Assembly: GCF_024105735.1 (NCBI RefSeq)
Contig: NZ_JAAAML010000003.1
Coordinates: 186,001-250,000, forward strand
Direction: 5' to 3'
Length of the DNA: 64,000 nt
Origin: Parahoeflea alexandrii
GTDB lineage: Bacteria; Pseudomonadota; Alphaproteobacteria; Rhizobiales; Rhizobiaceae
Below the pieces are notes generated by a model that saw only the letters and a program-made list of their open reading frames with translations, did no database searches and was not told where the DNA came from. Shown in pieces: positions 62,680 through 64,000 of the stretch (positions within the stretch are counted from its first letter, which is position 1; each line of letters starts with the position of its first letter). The position numbers and the translations under genes are program-made.

Positions 62680-63700
62680 GACTTTCATGCTCGATCCCGG
62701 TCTTCGCCGCGAGTGCGAGGAAGCAATCCGTGCCGGCTCGAAATCGTTTCTGGCGGCCTCCATGCTGCTGCCCGGCTCGACCCGGTCGGCTGCCCGCGCA
62801 CTCTATGCCTTTTGCCGCGCCGCCGATGATCTGATCGATGAGAGCGCCGATCCGGCGGAAGGGCTTTTCGAGATCCGCGCCCGGCTCGACGCCATCTATC
62901 GCGGCACGCCGGGCAGCCATCCCGCCGACCGCGCCTTTGTCGCCGTTGTCGAGCACTACGCCATGCCCCGCGCGCTGCCCGCGGCCCTGATCGAGGGCTT
63001 CGAATGGGATGTCGAAAACCGCACCTACCGCAGTTGCGACGAGCTTTGCAGCTATGCCGCCCGCGTCGCCTCAAGCGTCGGTGTGATGATGACGCTGATC
63101 ATGGGCGTCTGTGACCGTGCGGTGCTGGCCCGCGCCGCCGATCTCGGACTTGCGATGCAACTGACCAACATCGCCCGCGATGTCGGCGAAGACGCCCGCC
63201 GGGGCCGCATCTACCTGCCGCTCAACTGGCTTGACGAGGCTGGCGTCGATCCCCAGGCCTTCGTGTCGGACCCGAAAGCCTGTCCGGCGATGCGCGCCAC
63301 CGTCGAGCGCCTGCTCGATGCGGCCCACATCCTCTATGCCCGCGCCATGACCGGAATTGCCGGCCTGCCGCTGAGTTGCCGCACGGCAATCCGCAGTGCG
63401 GCCTTGATCTACCGCGAGATCGGCCGTGAGATCGAGATCGCCGGTCACGACAGCATCACCGCAAGGGCACACACCTCGACCCGGCGCAAGCTCGAGCTCA
63501 TAGCCCGCGCGGCGGCGACGCCGTTTCTGTTCCAGCCGGTTTCCACCGAACCTGCCCATCAGGAGGTCCGTTTCCTGGTCGAGGCCGCCGCTGCCGGTCG
63601 CATCAACGCGCCATCCGGGCTCGATGCGAAGGCCGGACGCATGATCGAACTGATGACCCTGTCGGAAACCCGTCGGCGCGCCGTGGAAGCGGAGGCGTGA
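62660..63700 (+). CDS. crtB: Phytoene synthase CrtB
   Basis: The 346-residue enzyme joins two geranylgeranyl diphosphates to phytoene. The two Asp-rich motifs are DDLIDE (Asp56, Asp57 and Asp60) and DVGEDARRGRIYLP (from Asp174), and RAADDL and LGLAMQLTNIARD are family landmarks. The ATG at 62660 overlaps crtI; the ATG at 62687 is an alternative with residues closer to the usual family start. The gene is directly followed by a short membrane protein gene. Confidence 0.94.
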   Translation: MPAPSSETFMLDPGLRRECEEAIRAGSKSFLAASMLLPGSTRSAARALYAFCRAADDLIDESADPAEGLFEIRARLDAIYRGTPGSHPADRAFVAVVEHYAMPRALPAALIEGFEWDVENRTYRSCDELCSYAARVASSVGVMMTLIMGVCDRAVLARAADLGLAMQLTNIARDVGEDARRGRIYLPLNWLDEAGVDPQAFVSDPKACPAMRATVERLLDAAHILYARAMTGIAGLPLSCRTAIRSAALIYREIGREIEIAGHDSITARAHTSTRRKLELIARAAATPFLFQPVSTEPAHQEVRFLVEAAAAGRINAPSGLDAKAGRMIELMTLSETRRRAVEAEA

Positions 63701-63701
63701 T

Positions 63702-63878
63702 ATGAGCCACTACGCCGGCCTGATCGAGATCGCGCTGACCTTCGGCGGCTTCATCCTGTTCATCATCTGGCAGATGCGCACGCTCAAGCGCGATATCCGG
63801 GCGCGCGAAGAACGTGAGGCTCGCGAGCGTGCGGCGGATTCTGAACAGGCGGTAGACGAGGCGCCGAAGACGAGCTGA
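63702..63878 (+). CDS. Short single-helix membrane protein in the carotenoid cluster, 58 residues
   Basis: The ATG is two bases after the crtB stop codon. The product has one hydrophobic segment (IEIALTFGGFILFIIWQM), then a basic and acidic helix rich in Arg, Glu and Ala (TLKRDIRAREEREARERAA), so it should be an inner-membrane protein with a cytoplasmic charged tail. GGAGG within the crtB end serves as a ribosome site. Function is unknown; the tight linkage suggests co-expression with pigment genes. Confidence 0.8.
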   Translation: MSHYAGLIEIALTFGGFILFIIWQMRTLKRDIRAREEREARERAADSEQAVDEAPKTS

Positions 63879-63892
63879 TCAGAATGATTTGA

Positions 63893-64000
63893 TCAACCGG
63901 CCCGGCGCGGCATCCGGAACGGCAGCATCGCCTTGACGATGGGCGAAGCGAAACGGTCGCCCGACAGGCTTTCATGCATCAGCTCTATGTCTGCGCCCAA
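63893..64000 (-). CDS. crtC: C-terminus of probable acyclic carotenoid 1,2-hydratase CrtC, cut by the window edge
   Basis: The last 35 residues of a minus-strand gene are seen; they include LMHESLSGDRFASPIVKAML and the tail PFRMPRRAG. LPFRMPR is what I expect at the end of CrtC proteins, and crtC is a usual neighbour of crtI-crtB in purple bacteria. CrtC adds water to the 1,2 double bond of neurosporene or lycopene. The fragment is short, so the call rests on the tail motif and context. It converges on the small membrane protein gene with 14 bases between stops. Confidence 0.65.
   Translation of the reverse strand: MGADIELMHESLSGDRFASPIVKAMLPFRMPRRAG

Overview
The window is GC-rich, densely coded DNA from an alphaproteobacterium, most likely of the order Hyphomicrobiales (Rhizobiales). 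Supporting signs are a CcrM-type methyltransferase, the order ccrM / HAD / mutY / DUF721 / dsbA-like / smc / ppdK known from rhizobial chromosomes, an FnrN-type regulator, and two copies of a hairpin repeat that resembles rhizobial intergenic elements. The right end (about 53.9-64 kb) is part of a bacteriochlorophyll and carotenoid photosynthesis gene cluster, so the host is probably an (aerobic) anoxygenic phototroph, for example a Hoeflea-like marine bacterium. The genus is inference only.

Layout. 0-18.8 kb is mostly housekeeping: CcrM, MutY, a DUF721/DciA-like protein, a DsbA-like lipoprotein, SMC, a sugar aminotransferase, pyruvate phosphate dikinase, a YeeE/YedE transporter and a metallo-hydrolase. 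18.9-20.5 kb holds bioY, tRNA-Gln(UUG) and mobA. 20.7-26.6 kb holds a cupin and then a tightly coupled four-gene operon: acetyl-CoA synthetase, fused E1 alpha/beta 2-oxoacid dehydrogenase, E2 and an acyl carrier protein. 26.7-35.1 kb holds a polytopic membrane protein, a copper-delivery set (DUF2946-like, PCu(A)C, SCO), a three-gene ABC exporter operon and a divergent FnrN-type regulator with an FNR/FixK box between them. 35.2-48.4 kb holds a GMC oxidoreductase, a soluble double-PAS chemoreceptor, mogA/moaB, an RND efflux pair, two paralogous glycosyltransferases, a solitary beta-hydroxyaspartate-aldolase-like gene and tRNA-Pro(CGG). 48.5-53.9 kb holds an EAL phosphodiesterase, LysR/tautomerase and ArsR/NIPSNAP/monooxygenase units, and an MFS transporter. 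53.9-64 kb holds an AerR/PpaA-like B12-domain regulator, dxs, bchI-bchD-bchO-crtI-crtB, a short membrane protein missed by length cut-offs, and the C-terminus of a probable crtC on the opposite strand.

How the parts fit. Dxs makes isoprenoid precursor, CrtB and CrtI make and desaturate phytoene, and BchI/BchD (with BchO) serve magnesium chelation. The dxs-bchI intergenic region carries two pairs of TGT-N12-ACA boxes, one pair near each start, which is the PpsR/CrtJ arrangement; the nearby AerR-like protein is the expected PpsR partner. The most notable little-described unit is the acs-E1-E2-ACP operon: it lacks an E3 and ends in a 4'-phosphopantetheine carrier, suggesting acyl groups made from a 2-oxoacid or from acetate are handed to a dedicated carrier protein. 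No insertion sequence, prophage or CRISPR array was recognised.
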